Assembly: GCA_001643675.2 (NCBI GenBank)
Contig: LSRY02000011.1
Coordinates: forward strand, 1 to 64,000
Source of the DNA: Monocercomonoides exilis
Lineage: Eukaryota; Preaxostyla; Oxymonadida; Polymastigidae
Direction: 5' to 3'
Length of the DNA stretch: 64,000 nt
The notes under the pieces are model-generated. The model saw only the letters and a list, made by a program, of their open reading frames with translations. It did not search any database and was not told the DNA's origin. A program made the position numbers and the translations under genes. Below, piece after piece: positions 27,601 to 42,600 of this stretch. The first letter of the stretch is position 1; the number at the start of each line of letters is the position of its first letter.

Positions 27601-30600
27601 ATTTTCCCTGTTTAACCGAATTTTTCATAATATTTTTTGCGGGGCGGGGAGGGCGCGGTGAGTGGTGTGGCCTGCTGTGCAGGCCACAGGAGCCAGGGGG
27701 CTATTAGTACAAATTTTGTAATTTTTATCGAAAAAGAAGTTTTGAGAATAATTGGTGTTGAGTGATATTTCGGGTGAGAGGGCCCTTTCAGAGGGAAAAG
27801 ACCTTCTCAGCCGAAATATCACAAAACCTACACTCAAAACAATAACAGAGTGTGTGTGAATGGGGAGAGAGTGATCGGAGGGCGTTGCAAGGCGCTCCCC
27901 ACCCTCTCCGAGCCGGAAGGAACGCGCTGCGCGCTGCCCTAGGCCTTTCTCAGTCATTTTCCCTGTTTAACCGAATTTTTCATAATATTTTTTGCGGGGC
28001 GGGGAGGGCGCGGTGAGTGGTGTGGCCTGCTGTGCAGGCCACAGGAGCTCAGGGGGCTATTAGTACAAATTTTGTAATTTTTATCGAAAAAGAAGTTTTG
28101 AGAATAATTGGTGTTGAGTGATATTTCGGGTGAGAGGGCCCTTTCAGAGGGAAAAGACCTTCTCAGCCGAAATATCACAAAAACCTACACCTCAAAACAA
28201 TAACAGAGTGTGTGTGAATGGGGAGAGAGTGATCGGAGGGCGTTGCAAGGCGCTCCCCACCCTCTCCGAGCCGGAAGGAACGCGCTGCGCGCTGCCCTAG
28301 GCCTTTCTCAGTCATTTTCCCTGTTTAACCGAATTTTTCATAATATTTTTTTGCGGGGCGGGGAGGGCGCGGTGAGTGGTGTGGCCTGCTGTGCAGGCCA
28401 CAGGAGCCAGGGGGCTATTAGTACAAATTTTGTAATTTTTATCGAAAAAGAAGTTTTGAGAATAATTGGTGTTGAGTGATATTTCGGGTGAGAGGGCCCT
28501 TTCAGAGGGAAAAGACCTTCTCAGCCGAAATATCACAAAAACCTACACCTCAAAAACAATAACAGAGTGTGTGTGAATGGGGGAGAGAGTGATCGGAGGG
28601 CGTTGCAAGGCGCTCCCCACCCTCTCCGAGCCGGAAGGAACGCGCTGCGCTGCCCTAGGCCTTTCTCAGTCATTTTCCCTGTTTAACCGAATTTTTCATA
28701 ATATTTTTTGCGGGGCGGGGAGGGCGCGGTGAGTGGTGTGGCCTGCTGTGCAGGCCACAGGAGCCAGGGGGCTATTAGTACAAATTTTGTAATTTTTATC
28801 GAAAAGAAGTTTTGAGAATAATTGGTGTTGAGTGATATTTCGGGTGAGAGGGCCCTTTCAGAGGGAAAAGACCTTCTCAGCCGAAATATCACAAAACCTA
28901 CACTCAAAACAATAACAGAGTGTGTGTGAATGGGGAGAGAGTGATCGGAGGGCGTTGCAAGGCGCTCCCCACCCTCTCCGAGCCGGAAGGAACGCGCTGC
29001 GCGCTGCCCTAGGCCTTTCTCAGTCATTTTCCCTGTTTAACCGAATTTTTCATAATATTTTTTGCGGGGCGGGGAGGGCGCGGTGAGTGGTGTGGCCTGC
29101 TGTGCAGGCCACAGGAGCCAGGGGGCTATTAGTACAAATTTTGTAATTTTTATCGAAAAAGAAGTTTTGAGAATAATTGGTGTTGAGTGATATTTCGGGT
29201 GAGAGGGCCCTTTCAGAGGGAAAAGACCTTCTCAGCCGAAATATCACAAAAACCTACACCTCAAAACAATAACAGAGTGTGTGTGAATGGGGGAGAGAGT
29301 GATCGGAGGGCGTTGCAAGGCGCTCCCCACCCTCTCCGAGCCGGAAGGAACGCGCTGCGCGCTGCCCTAGGCCTTTCTCAGTCATTTTCCCTGTTTAACC
29401 GAATTTTTCATAATATTTTTTGCGGGGCGGGGAGGGCGCGGTGAGTGGTGTGGCCTGCTGTGCAGGCCACAGGAGCCAGGGGGCTATTAGTACAAATTTT
29501 GTAATTTTTATCGAAAAAGAAGTTTTGAGAATAATTGGTGTTGAGTGATATTTCGGGTGAGAGGGCCCTTTCAGAGGGAAAAGACCTTCTCAGCCGAAAT
29601 ATCACAAAACCTACACTCAAAACAATAACAGAGTGTGTGTGAATGGGGAGAGAGTGATCGGAGGGCGTTGCAAGGCGCTCCCCACCCTCTCCGAGCCGGA
29701 AGGAACGCGCTGCGCGCTGCCCTAGGCCTTTCTCAGTCATTTTCCCTGTTTAACCGAATTTTTCATAATATTTTTTGCGGGGCGGGGAGGGCGCGGTGAG
29801 TGGTGTGGCCTGCTGTGCAGGCCACAGGAGCCAGGGGGCTATTAGTACAAATTTTGTAATTTTTATCGAAAAAGAAGTTTTGAGAATAATTGGTGTTGAG
29901 TGATATTTCGGGTGAGAGGGCCCTTTCAGAGGGAAAAGACCTTCTCAGCCGAAATATCACAAAACCTACACTCAAAACAATAACAGAGTGTGTGTGAATG
30001 GGGAGAGAGTGATCGGAGGGCGTTGCAAGGCGCTCCCCACCCTCTCCGAGCCGGAAGGAACGCGCTGCGCGCTGCCCTAGGCCTTTCTCAGTCATTTTCC
30101 CTGTTTAACCGAATTTTTCATAATATTTTTTTTTGCGGGGCGGGGAGGGCGCGGTGAGTGGTGTGGCCTGCTGTGCAGGCCACAGGAGCCAGGGGGCTAT
30201 TAGTACAAATTTTGTAATTTTTATCGAAAAAGAAGTTTTGAGAATAATTGGTGTTGAGTGATATTTCGGGTGAGAGGGCCCTTTCAGAGGGAAAAGACCT
30301 TCTCAGCCGAAATATCACAAAACCTACACTCAAAACAATAACAGAGTGTGTGTGAATGGGGAGAGAGTGATCGGAGGGCGTTGCAAGGCGCTCCCCACCC
30401 TCTCCGAGCCGGAAGGAACGCGCTGCGCGCTGCCCTAGGCCTTTCTCAGTCATTTTCCCTGTTTAACCGAATTTTTCATAATATTTTTTGCGGGGCGGGG
30501 AGGGCGCGGTGAGTGGTGTGGCCTGCTGTGCAGGCCACAGGAGCCAGGGGGCTATTAGTACAAATTTTGTAATTTTTATCGAAAAAGAAGTTTTGAGAAT

Positions 30601-33600
30601 AATTGGTGTTGAGTGATATTTCGGGTGAGAGGGCCCTTTCAGAGGGAAAAGACCTTCTCAGCCGAAATATCACAAAACCTACACTCAAAACAATAACAGA
30701 GTGTGTGTGAATGGGGAGAGAGTGATCGGAGGGCGTTGCAAGGCGCTCCCCACCCTCTCCGAGCCGGAAGGAACGCGCTGCGCGCTGCCCTAGGCCTTTC
30801 TCAGTCATTTTCCCTGTTTAACCGAATTTTTCATAATATTTTTTTTTTGCGGGGCGGGGAGGGCGCGGTGAGTGGTGTGGCCTGCTGTGCAGGCCACAGG
30901 AGCCAGGGGGCTATTAGTACAAATTTTGTAATTTTTATCGAAAAAGAAGTTTTGAGAATAATTGGTGTTGAGTGATATTTCGGGTGAGAGGGCCCTTTCA
31001 GAGGGAAAAGACCTTCTCAGCCGAAATATCACAAAACCTACACTCAAAACAATAACAGAGTGTGTGTGAATGGGGAGAGAGTGATCGGAGGGCGTTGCAA
31101 GGCGCTCCCCACCCTCTCCGAGCCGGAAGGAACGCGCTGCGCGCTGCCCTAGGCCTTTCTCAGTCATTTTCCCTGTTTAACCGAATTTTTCATAATATTT
31201 TTTGCGGGGCGGGGAGGGCGCGGTGAGTGGTGTGGCCTGCTGTGCAGGCCACAGGAGCCAGGGGGCTATTAGTACAAATTTTGTAATTTTTATCGAAAAA
31301 GAAGTTTTGAGAATAATTGGTGTTGAGTGATATTTCGGGTGAGAGGGCCCTTTCAGAGGGAAAAGACCTTCTCAGCCGAAATATCACAAAACCTACACTC
31401 AAAACAATAACAGAGTGTGTGTGAATGGGGAGAGAGTGATCGGAGGGCGTTGCAAGGCGCTCCCCACCCTCTCCGAGCCGGAAGGAACGCGCTGCGCGCT
31501 GCCCTAGGCCTTTCTCAGTCATTTTCCCTGTTTAACCGAATTTTTCATAATATTTTTTTGCGGGGCGGGGAGGGCGCGGTGAGTGGTGTGGCCTGCTGTG
31601 CAGGCCACAGGAGCCAGGGGGCTATTAGTACAAATTTTGTAATTTTTATCGAAAAGAAGTTTTGAGAATAATTGGTGTTGAGTGATATTTCGGGTGAGAG
31701 GGCCCTTTCAGAGGGAAAAGACCTTCTCAGCCGAAATATCACAAAACCTACACTCAAAACAATAACAGAGTGTGTGTGAATGGGGAGAGAGTGATCGGAG
31801 GGCGTTGCAAGGCGCTCCCCACCCTCTCCGAGCCGGAAGGAACGCGCTGCGCGCTGCCCTAGGCCTTTCTCAGTCATTTTCCCTGTTTAACCGAATTTTT
31901 CATAATATTTTTTGCGGGGCGGGGAGGGCGCGGTGAGTGGTGTGGCCTGCTGTGCAGGCCACAGGAGCCAGGGGGCTATTAGTACAAATTTTGTAATTTT
32001 TATCGAAAAAGAAGTTTTGAGAATAATTGGTGTTGAGTGATATTTCGGGTGAGAGGGCCCTTTCAGAGGGAAAAGACCTTCTCAGCCGAAATATCACAAA
32101 ACCTACACTCAAAACAATAACAGAGTGTGTGTGAATGGGGAGAGAGTGATCGGAGGGCGTTGCAAGGCGCTCCCCACCCTCTCCGAGCCGGAAGGAACGC
32201 GCTGCGCGCTGCCCTAGGCCTTTCTCAGTCATTTTCCCTGTTTAACCGAATTTTTCATAATATTTTTTGCGGGGCGGGGAGGGCGCGGTGAGTGGTGTGG
32301 CCTGCTGTGCAGGCCACAGGAGCTCAGGGGGCTATTAGTACAAATTTTGTAATTTTTATCGAAAAAGAAGTTTTGAGAATAATTGGTGTTGAGTGATATT
32401 TCGGGTGAGAGGGCCCTTTCAGAGGGAAAAGACCTTCTCAGCCGAAATATCACAAAACCTACACTCAAAACAATAACAGAGTGTGTGTGAATGGGGAGAG
32501 AGTGATCGGAGGGCGTTGCAAGGCGCTCCCCACCCTCTCCGAGCCGGAAGGAACGCGCTGCGCGCTGCCCTAGGCCTTTCTCAGTCATTTTCCCTGTTTA
32601 ACCGAATTTTTCATAATATTTTTTTTTGCGGGGCGGGGAGGGCGCGGTGAGTGGTGTGGCCTGCTGTGCAGGCCACAGGAGCTCAGGGGGCTATTAGTAC
32701 AAATTTTGTAATTTTTATCGAAAAAGAAGTTTTGAGAATAATTGGTGTTGAGTGATATTTCGGGTGAGAGGGCCCTTTCAGAGGGAAAAGACCTTCTCAG
32801 CCGAAATATCACAAAACCTACACTCAAAACAATAACAGAGTGTGTGTGAATGGGGAGAGAGTGATCGGAGGGCGTTGCAAGGCGCTCCCCACCCTCTCCG
32901 AGCCGGAAGGAACGCGCTGCGCGCTGCCCTAGGCCTTTCTCAGTCATTTTCCCTGTTTAACCGAATTTTTCATAATATTTTTTTTTGCGGGGCGGGGAGG
33001 GCGCGGTGAGTGGTGTGGCCTGCTGTGCAGGCCACAGGAGCCAGGGGCTATTAGTACAAATTTTGTAATTTTTATCGAAAAAGAAGTTTTGAGAATAATT
33101 GGTGTTGAGTGATATTTCGGGTGAGAGGGCCCTTTCAGAGGGAAAAGACCTTCTCAGCCGAAATATCACAAAACCTACACTCAAAACAATAACAGAGTGT
33201 GTGTGAATGGGGGAGAGAGTGATCGGAGGGCGTTGCAAGGCGCTCCCCACCCTCTCCGAGCCGGAAGGAACGCGCTGCGCGCTGCCCTAGGCCTTTCTCA
33301 GTCATTTTCCCTGTTTAACCGAATTTTTCATAATATTTTTTGCGGGGCGGGGAGGGCGCGGTGAGTGGTGTGGCCTGCTGTGCAGGCCACAGGAGCCAGG
33401 GGGCTATTAGTACAAATTTTGTAATTTTTATCGAAAAAGAAGTTTTGAGAATAATTGGTGTTGAGTGATATTTCGGGTGAGAGGGCCCTTTCAGAGGGAA
33501 AAGACCTTCTCAGCCGAAATATCACAAAACCTACACTCAAAACAATAACAGAGTGTGTGTGAATGGGGAGAGAGTGATCGGAGGGCGTTGCAAGGCGCTC

Positions 33601-36600
33601 CCCACCCTCTCCGAGCCGGAAGGAACGCGCTGCGCGCTGCCCTAGGCCTTTCTCAGTCATTTTCCCTGTTTAACCGAATTTTTCATAATATTTTTTTTTT
33701 GCGGGGCGGGGAGGGCGCGGTGAGTGGTGTGGCCTGCTGTGCAGGCCACAGGAGCTCAGGGGGCTATTAGTACAAATTTTGTAATTTTTATCGAAAAAGA
33801 AGTTTTGAGAATAATTGGTGTTGAGTGATATTTCGGGTGAGAGGGCCCTTTCAGAGGGAAAAGACCTTCTCAGCCGAAATATCACAAAAACCTACACTCA
33901 AAACAATAACAGAGTGTGTGTGAATGGGGGAGAGAGTGATCGGAGGGCGTTGCAAGGCGCTCCCCACCCTCTCCGAGCCGGAAGGAACGCGCTGCGCGCT
34001 GCCCTAGGCCTTTCTCAGTCATTTTCCCTGTTTAACCGAATTTTTCATAATATTTTTTTTTTGCGGGGCGGGGAGGGCGCGGTGAGTGGTGTGGCCTGCT
34101 GTGCAGGCCACAGGAGCTCAGGGGGCTATTAGTACAAATTTTGTAATTTTTATCGAAAAAGAAGTTTTGAGAATAATTGGTGTTGAGTGATATTTCGGGT
34201 GAGAGGGCCCTTTCAGAGGGAAAAGACCTTCTCAGCCGAAATATCACAAAACCTACACTCAAAACAATAACAGAGTGTGTGTGAATGGGGAGAGAGTGAT
34301 CGGAGGGCGTTGCAAGGCGCTCCCCACCCTCTCCGAGCCGGAAGGAACGCGCTGCGCGCTGCCCTAGGCCTTTCTCAGTCATTTTCCCTGTTTAACCGAA
34401 TTTTTCATAATATTTTTTTTTGCGGGGCGGGGAGGGCGCGGTGAGTGGTGTGGCCTGCTGTGCAGGCCACAGGAGCTCAGGGGGCTATTAGTACAAATTT
34501 TGTAATTTTTATCGAAAAGAAGTTTTGAGAATAATTGGTGTTGAGTGATATTTCGGGTGAGAGGGCCCTTTCAGAGGGAAAAGACCTTCTCAGCCGAAAT
34601 ATCACAAAACCTACACTCAAAACAATAACAGAGTGTGTGTGAATGGGGGAGAGAGTGATCGGAGGGCGTTGCAAGGCGCTCCCCACCCTCTCCGAGCCGG
34701 AAGGAACGCGCTGCGCGCTGCCCTAGGCCTTTCTCAGTCATTTTCCCTGTTTAACCGAATTTTTCATAATATTTTTTTTTGCGGGGCGGGGAGGGCGCGG
34801 TGAGTGGTGTGGCCTGCTGTGCAGGCCACAGGAGCTCAGGGGGCTATTAGTACAAATTTTGTAATTTTTATCGAAAAAGAAGTTTTGAGAATAATTGGTG
34901 TTGAGTGATATTTCGGGTGAGAGGGCCCTTTCAGAGGGAAAAGACCTTCTCAGCCGAAATATCACAAAACCTACACTCAAAACAATAACAGAGTGTGTGT
35001 GAATGGGGGAGAGAGTGATCGGAGGGCGTTGCAAGGCGCTCCCCACCCTCTCCGAGCCGGAAGGAACGCGCTGCGCGCTGCCCTAGGCCTTTCTCAGTCA
35101 TTTTCCCTGTTTAACCGAATTTTTCATAATATTTTTTGCGGGGCGGGGAGGGCGCGGTGAGTGGTGTGGCCTGCTGTGCAGGCCACAGGAGCTCAGGGGC
35201 TATTAGTACAAATTTTGTAATTTTTATCGAAAAGAAGTTTTGAGAATAATTGGTGTTGAGTGATATTTCGGGTGAGAGGGCCCTTTCAGAGGGAAAAGAC
35301 CTTCTCAGCCGAAATATCACAAAACCTACACTCAAAACAATAACAGAGTGTGTGTGAATGGGGAGAGAGTGATCGGAGGGCGTTGCAAGGCGCTCCCCAC
35401 CCTCTCCGAGCCGGAAGGAACGCGCTGCGCGCTGCCCTAGGCCTTTCTCAGTCATTTTCCCTGTTTAACCGAATTTTTCATAATATTTTTTTTTGCGGGG
35501 CGGGGAGGGCGCGGTGAGTGGTGTGGCCTGCTGTGCAGGCCACAGGAGCTCAGGGGGCTATTAGTACAAATTTTGTAATTTTTATCGAAAAGAAGTTTTG
35601 AGAATAATTGGTGTTGAGTGATATTTCGGGTGAGAGGGCCCTTTCAGAGGGAAAAGACCTTCTCAGCCGAAATATCACAAAACCTACACTCAAAACAATA
35701 ACAGAGTGTGTGTGAATGGGGGAGAGAGTGATCGGAGGGCGTTGCAAGGCGCTCCCCACCCTCTCCGAGCCGGAAGGAACGCGCTGCGCGCTGCCCTAGG
35801 CCTTTCTCAGTCATTTTCCCTGTTTAACCGAATTTTTCATAATATTTTTTTTTGCGGGGCGGGGAGGGCGCGGTGAGTGGTGTGGCCTGCTGTGCAGGCC
35901 ACAGGAGCTCAGGGGGCTATTAGTACAAATTTTGTAATTTTTATCGAAAAAGAAGTTTTGAGAATAATTGGTGTTGAGTGATATTTCGGGTGAGAGGGCC
36001 CTTTCAGAGGGAAAAGACCTTCTCAGCCGAAATATCACAAAACCTACACTCAAAACAATAACAGAGTGTGTGTGAATGGGGAGAGAGTGATCGGAGGGCG
36101 TTGCAAGGCGCTCCCCACCCTCTCCGAGCCGGAAGGAACGCGCTGCGCGCTGCCCTAGGCCTTTCTCAGTCATTTTCCCTGTTTAACCGAATTTTTCATA
36201 ATATTTTTTTTTTGCGGGGCGGGGAGGGCGCGGTGAGTGGTGTGGCCTGCTGTGCAGGCCACAGGAGCTCAGGGGGCTATTAGTACAAATTTTGTAATTT
36301 TTATCGAAAAAGAAGTTTTGAGAATAATTGGTGTTGAGTGATATTTCGGGTGAGAGGGCCCTTTCAGAGGGAAAAGACCTTCTCAGCCGAAATATCACAA
36401 AACCTACACTCAAAACAATAACAGAGTGTGTGTGAATGGGGGAGAGAGTGATCGGAGGGCGTTGCAAGGCGCTCCCCACCCTCTCCGAGCCGGAAGGAAC
36501 GCGCTGCGCGCTGCCCTAGGCCTTTCTCAGTCATTTTCCCTGTTTAACCGAATTTTTCATAATATTTTTTTTTGCGGGGCGGGGAGGGCGCGGTGAGTGG

Positions 36601-39600
36601 TGTGGCCTGCTGTGCAGGCCACAGGAGCTCAGGGGGCTATTAGTACAAATTTTGTAATTTTTATCGAAAAGAAGTTTTGAGAATAATTGGTGTTGAGTGA
36701 TATTTCGGGTGAGAGGGCCCTTTCAGAGGGAAAAGACCTTCTCAGCCGAAATATCACAAAAACCTACACTCAAAACAATAACAGAGTGTGTGTGAATGGG
36801 GGAGAGAGTGATCGGAGGGCGTTGCAAGGCGCTCCCCACCCTCTCCGAGCCGGAAGGAACGCGCTGCGCGCTGCCCTAGGCCTTTCTCAGTCATTTTCCC
36901 TGTTTAACCGAATTTTTCATAATATTTTTTTTGCGGGGCGGGGAGGGCGCGGTGAGTGGTGTGGCCTGCTGTGCAGGCCACAGGAGCCAGGGGGCTATTA
37001 GTACAAATTTTGTAATTTTTATCGAAAAAGAAGTTTTGAGAATAATTGGTGTTGAGTGATATTTCGGGTGAGAGGGCCCTTTCAGAGGGAAAAGACCTTC
37101 TCAGCCGAAATATCACAAAACCTACACTCAAAACAATAACAGAGTGTGTGTGAATGGGGGAGAGAGTGATCGGAGGGCGTTGCAAGGCGCTCCCCACCCT
37201 CTCCGAGCCGGAAGGAACGCGCTGCGCGCTGCCCTAGGCCTTTCTCAGTCATTTTCCCTGTTTAACCGAATTTTTCATAATATTTTTTTTTGCGGGGCGG
37301 GGAGGGCGCGGTGAGTGGTGTGGCCTGCTGTGCAGGCCACAGGAGCCAGGGGGCTATTAGTACAAATTTTGTAATTTTTATCGAAAAAGAAGTTTTGAGA
37401 ATAATTGGTGTTGAGTGATATTTCGGGTGAGAGGGCCCTTTCAGAGGGAAAAGACCTTCTCAGCCGAAATATCACAAAACCTACACTCAAAACAATAACA
37501 GAGTGTGTGTGAATGGGGAGAGAGTGATCGGAGGGCGTTGCAAGGCGCTCCCCACCCTCTCCGAGCCGGAAGGAACGCGCTGCGCGCTGCCCTAGGCCTT
37601 TCTCAGTCATTTTCCCTGTTTAACCGAATTTTTCATAATATTTTTTGCGGGGCGGGGAGGGCGCGGTGAGTGGTGTGGCCTGCTGTGCAGGCCACAGGAG
37701 CTCAGGGGCTATTAGTACAAATTTTGTAATTTTTATCGAAAAAGAAGTTTTGAGAATAATTGGTGTTGAGTGATATTTCGGGTGAGAGGGCCCTTTCAGA
37801 GGGAAAAGACCTTCTCAGCCGAAATATCACAAAAACCTACACTCAAAACAATAACAGAGTGTGTGTGAATGGGGAGAGAGTGATCGGAGGGCGTTGCAAG
37901 GCGCTCCCCACCCTCTCCGAGCCGGAAGGAACGCGCTGCGCGCTGCCCTAGGCCTTTCTCAGTCATTTTCCCTGTTTAACCGAATTTTTCATAATATTTT
38001 TTTTGCGGGGCGGGGAGGGCGCGGTGAGTGGTGTGGCCTGCTGTGCAGGCCACAGGAGCTCAGGGGGCTATTAGTACAAATTTTGTAATTTTTATCGAAA
38101 AAGAAGTTTTGAGAATAATTGGTGTTGAGTGATATTTCGGGTGAGAGGGCCCTTTCAGAGGGAAAAGACCTTCTCAGCCGAAATATCACAAAACCTACAC
38201 TCAAAACAATAACAGAGTGTGTGTGAATGGGGAGAGAGTGATCGGAGGGCGTTGCAAGGCGCTCCCCACCCTCTCCGAGCCGGAAGGAACGCGCTGCGCG
38301 CTGCCCTAGGCCTTTCTCAGTCATTTTCCCTGTTTAACCGAATTTTTCATAATATTTTTTTTGCGGGGCGGGGAGGGCGCGGTGAGTGGTGTGGCCTGCT
38401 GTGCAGGCCACAGGAGCCAGGGGCTATTAGTACAAATTTTGTAATTTTTATCGAAAAAGAAGTTTTGAGAATAATTGGTGTTGAGTGATATTTCGGGTGA
38501 GAGGGCCCTTTCAGAGGGAAAAGACCTTCTCAGCCGAAATATCACAAAACCTACACTCAAAACAATAACAGAGTGTGTGTGAATGGGGAGAGAGTGATCG
38601 GAGGGCGTTGCAAGGCGCTCCCCACCCTCTCCGAGCCGGAAGGAACGCGCTGCGCGCTGCCCTAGGCCTTTCTCAGTCATTTTCCCTGTTTAACCGAATT
38701 TTTCATAATATTTTTTTTTGCGGGGCGGGGAGGGCGCGGTGAGTGGTGTGGCCTGCTGTGCAGGCCACAGGAGCTCAGGGGCTATTAGTACAAATTTTGT
38801 AATTTTTATCGAAAAAGAAGTTTTGAGAATAATTGGTGTTGAGTGATATTTCGGGTGAGAGGGCCCTTTCAGAGGGAAAAGACCTTCTCAGCCGAAATAT
38901 CACAAAAACCTACACTCAAAACAATAACAGAGTGTGTGTGAATGGGGAGAGAGTGATCGGAGGGCGTTGCAAGGCGCTCCCCACCCTCTCCGAGCCGGAA
39001 GGAACGCGCTGCGCGCTGCCCTAGGCCTTTCTCAGTCATTTTCCCTGTTTAACCGAATTTTTCATAATATTTTTTTTTGCGGGGCGGGGAGGGCGCGGTG
39101 AGTGGTGTGGCCTGCTGTGCAGGCCACAGGAGCTCAGGGGGCTATTAGTACAAATTTTGTAATTTTTATCGAAAAGAAGTTTTGAGAATAATTGGTGTTG
39201 AGTGATATTTCGGGTGAGAGGGCCCTTTCAGAGGGAAAAGACCTTCTCAGCCGAAATATCACAAAACCTACACTCAAAACAATAACAGAGTGTGTGTGAA
39301 TGGGGGAGAGAGTGATCGGAGGGCGTTGCAAGGCGCTCCCCACCCTCTCCGAGCCGGAAGGAACGCGCTGCGCGCTGCCCTAGGCCTTTCTCAGTCATTT
39401 TCCCTGTTTAACCGAATTTTTCATAATATTTTTTTTTGCGGGGCGGGGAGGGCGCGGTGAGTGGTGTGGCCTGCTGTGCAGGCCACAGGAGCTCAGGGGC
39501 TATTAGTACAAATTTTGTAATTTTTATCGAAAAAGAAGTTTTGAGAATAATTGGTGTTGAGTGATATTTCGGGTGAGAGGGCCCTTTCAGAGGGAAAAGA

Positions 39601-42600
39601 CCTTCTCAGCCGAAATATCACAAAACCTACACTCAAAACAATAACAGAGTGTGTGTGAATGGGGAGAGAGTGATCGGAGGGCGTTGCAAGGCGCTCCCCA
39701 CCCTCTCCGAGCCGGAAGGAACGCGCTGCGCGCTGCCCTAGGCCTTTCTCAGTCATTTTCCCTGTTTAACCGAATTTTTCATAATATTTTTTTTTGCGGG
39801 GCGGGGAGGGCGCGGTGAGTGGTGTGGCCTGCTGTGCAGGCCACAGGAGCTCAGGGGGCTATTAGTACAAATTTTGTAATTTTTATCGAAAAAGAAGTTT
39901 TGAGAATAATTGGTGTTGAGTGATATTTCGGGTGAGAGGGCCCTTTCAGAGGGAAAAGACCTTCTCAGCCGAAATATCACAAAAACCTACACCTCAAAAC
40001 AATAACAGAGTGTGTGTGAATGGGGGAGAGAGTGATCGGAGGGCGTTGCAAGGCGCTCCCCACCCTCTCCGAGCCGGAAGGAACGCGCTGCGCGCTGCCC
40101 TAGGCCTTTCTCAGTCATTTTCCCTGTTTAACCGAATTTTTCATAATATTTTTTTTTGCGGGGCGGGGAGGGCGCGGTGAGTGGTGTGGCCTGCTGTGCA
40201 GGCCACAGGAGCCAGGGGCTATTAGTACAAATTTTGTAATTTTTATCGAAAAGAAGTTTTGAGAATAATTGGTGTTGAGTGATATTTCGGGTGAGAGGGC
40301 CCTTTCAGAGGGAAAAGACCTTCTCAGCCGAAATATCACAAAAACCTACACTCAAAACAATAACAGAGTGTGTGTGAATGGGGAGAGAGTGATCGGAGGG
40401 CGTTGCAAGGCGCTCCCCACCCTCTCCGAGCCGGAAGGAACGCGCTGCGCGCTGCCCTAGGCCTTTCTCAGTCATTTTCCCTGTTTAACCGAATTTTTCA
40501 TAATATTTTTTTTTGCGGGGCGGGGAGGGCGCGGTGAGTGGTGTGGCCTGCTGTGCAGGCCACAGGAGCTCAGGGGGCTATTAGTACAAATTTTGTAATT
40601 TTTATCGAAAAAGAAGTTTTGAGAATAATTGGTGTTGAGTGATATTTCGGGTGAGAGGGCCCTTTCAGAGGGAAAAGACCTTCTCAGCCGAAATATCACA
40701 AAAACCTACACTCAAAACAATAACAGAGTGTGTGTGAATGGGGGAGAGAGTGATCGGAGGGCGTTGCAAGGCGCTCCCCACCCTCTCCGAGCCGGAAGGA
40801 ACGCGCTGCGCGCTGCCCTAGGCCTTTCTCAGTCATTTTCCCTGTTTAACCGAATTTTTCATAATATTTTTTTTTGCGGGGCGGGGAGGGCGCGGTGAGT
40901 GGTGTGGCCTGCTGTGCAGGCCACAGGAGCTCAGGGGGCTATTAGTACAAATTTTGTAATTTTTATCGAAAAAGAAGTTTTGAGAATAATTGGTGTTGAG
41001 TGATATTTCGGGTGAGAGGGCCCTTTCAGAGGGAAAAGACCTTCTCAGCCGAAATATCACAAAACCTACACTCAAAACAATAACAGAGTGTGTGTGAATG
41101 GGGAGAGAGTGATCGGAGGGCGTTGCAAGGCGCTCCCCACCCTCTCCGAGCCGGAAGGAACGCGCTGCGCGCTGCCCTAGGCCTTTCTCAGTCATTTTCC
41201 CTGTTTAACCGAATTTTTCATAATATTTTTTTTTGCGGGGGCGGGGAGGGCGCGGTGAGTGGTGTGGCCTGCTGTGCAGGCCACAGGAGCCAGGGGGCTA
41301 TTAGTACAAATTTTGTAATTTTTATCGAAAAGAAGTTTTGAGAATAATTGGTGTTGAGTGATATTTCGGGTGAGAGGGCCCTTTCAGAGGGAAAAGACCT
41401 TCTCAGCCGAAATATCACAAAACCTACACTCAAAACAATAACAGAGTGTGTGTGAATGGGGGAGAGAGTGATCGGAGGGCGTTGCAAGGCGCTCCCCACC
41501 CTCTCCGAGCCGGAAGGAACGCGCTGCGCGCTGCCCTAGGCCTTTCTCAGTCATTTTCCCTGTTTAACCGAATTTTTCATAATATTTTTTTTTGCGGGGC
41601 GGGGAGGGCGCGGTGAGTGGTGTGGCCTGCTGTGCAGGCCACAGGAGCCAGGGGGCTATTAGTACAAATTTTGTAATTTTTATCGAAAAGAAGTTTTGAG
41701 AATAATTGGTGTTGAGTGATATTTCGGGTGAGAGGGCCCTTTCAGAGGGAAAAGACCTTCTCAGCCGAAATATCACAAAAACCTACACTCAAAACAATAA
41801 CAGAGTGTGTGTGAATGGGGGAGAGAGTGATCGGAGGGCGTTGCAAGGCGCTCCCCACCCTCTCCGAGCCGGAAGGAACGCGCTGCGCGCTGCCCTAGGC
41901 CTTTCTCAGTCATTTTCCCTGTTTAACCGAATTTTTCATAATATTTTTTTTTGCGGGGCGGGGAGGGCGCGGTGAGTGGTGTGGCCTGCTGTGCAGGCCA
42001 CAGGAGCTCAGGGGGCTATTAGTACAAATTTTGTAATTTTTATCGAAAAAGAAGTTTTGAGAATAATTGGTGTTGAGTGATATTTCGGGTGAGAGGGCCC
42101 TTTCAGAGGGAAAAGACCTTCTCAGCCGAAATATCACAAAAACCTACACTCAAAACAATAACAGAGTGTGTGTGAATGGGGGAGAGAGTGATCGGAGGGC
42201 GTTGCAAGGCGCTCCCCACCCTCTCCGAGCCGGAAGGAACGCGCTGCGCGCTGCCCTAGGCCTTTCTCAGTCATTTTCCCTGTTTAACCGAATTTTTCAT
42301 AATATTTTTTTTGCGGGGCGGGGAGGGCGCGGTGAGTGGTGTGGCCTGCTGTGCAGGCCACAGGAGCCAGGGGGCTATTAGTACAAATTTTGTAATTTTT
42401 ATCGAAAAAGAAGTTTTGAGAATAATTGGTGTTGAGTGATATTTCGGGTGAGAGGGCCCTTTCAGAGGGAAAAGACCTTCTCAGCCGAAATATCACAAAA
42501 ACCTACACTCAAAACAATAACAGAGTGTGTGTGAATGGGGAGAGAGTGATCGGAGGGCGTTGCAAGGCGCTCCCCACCCTCTCCGAGCCGGAAGGAACGC

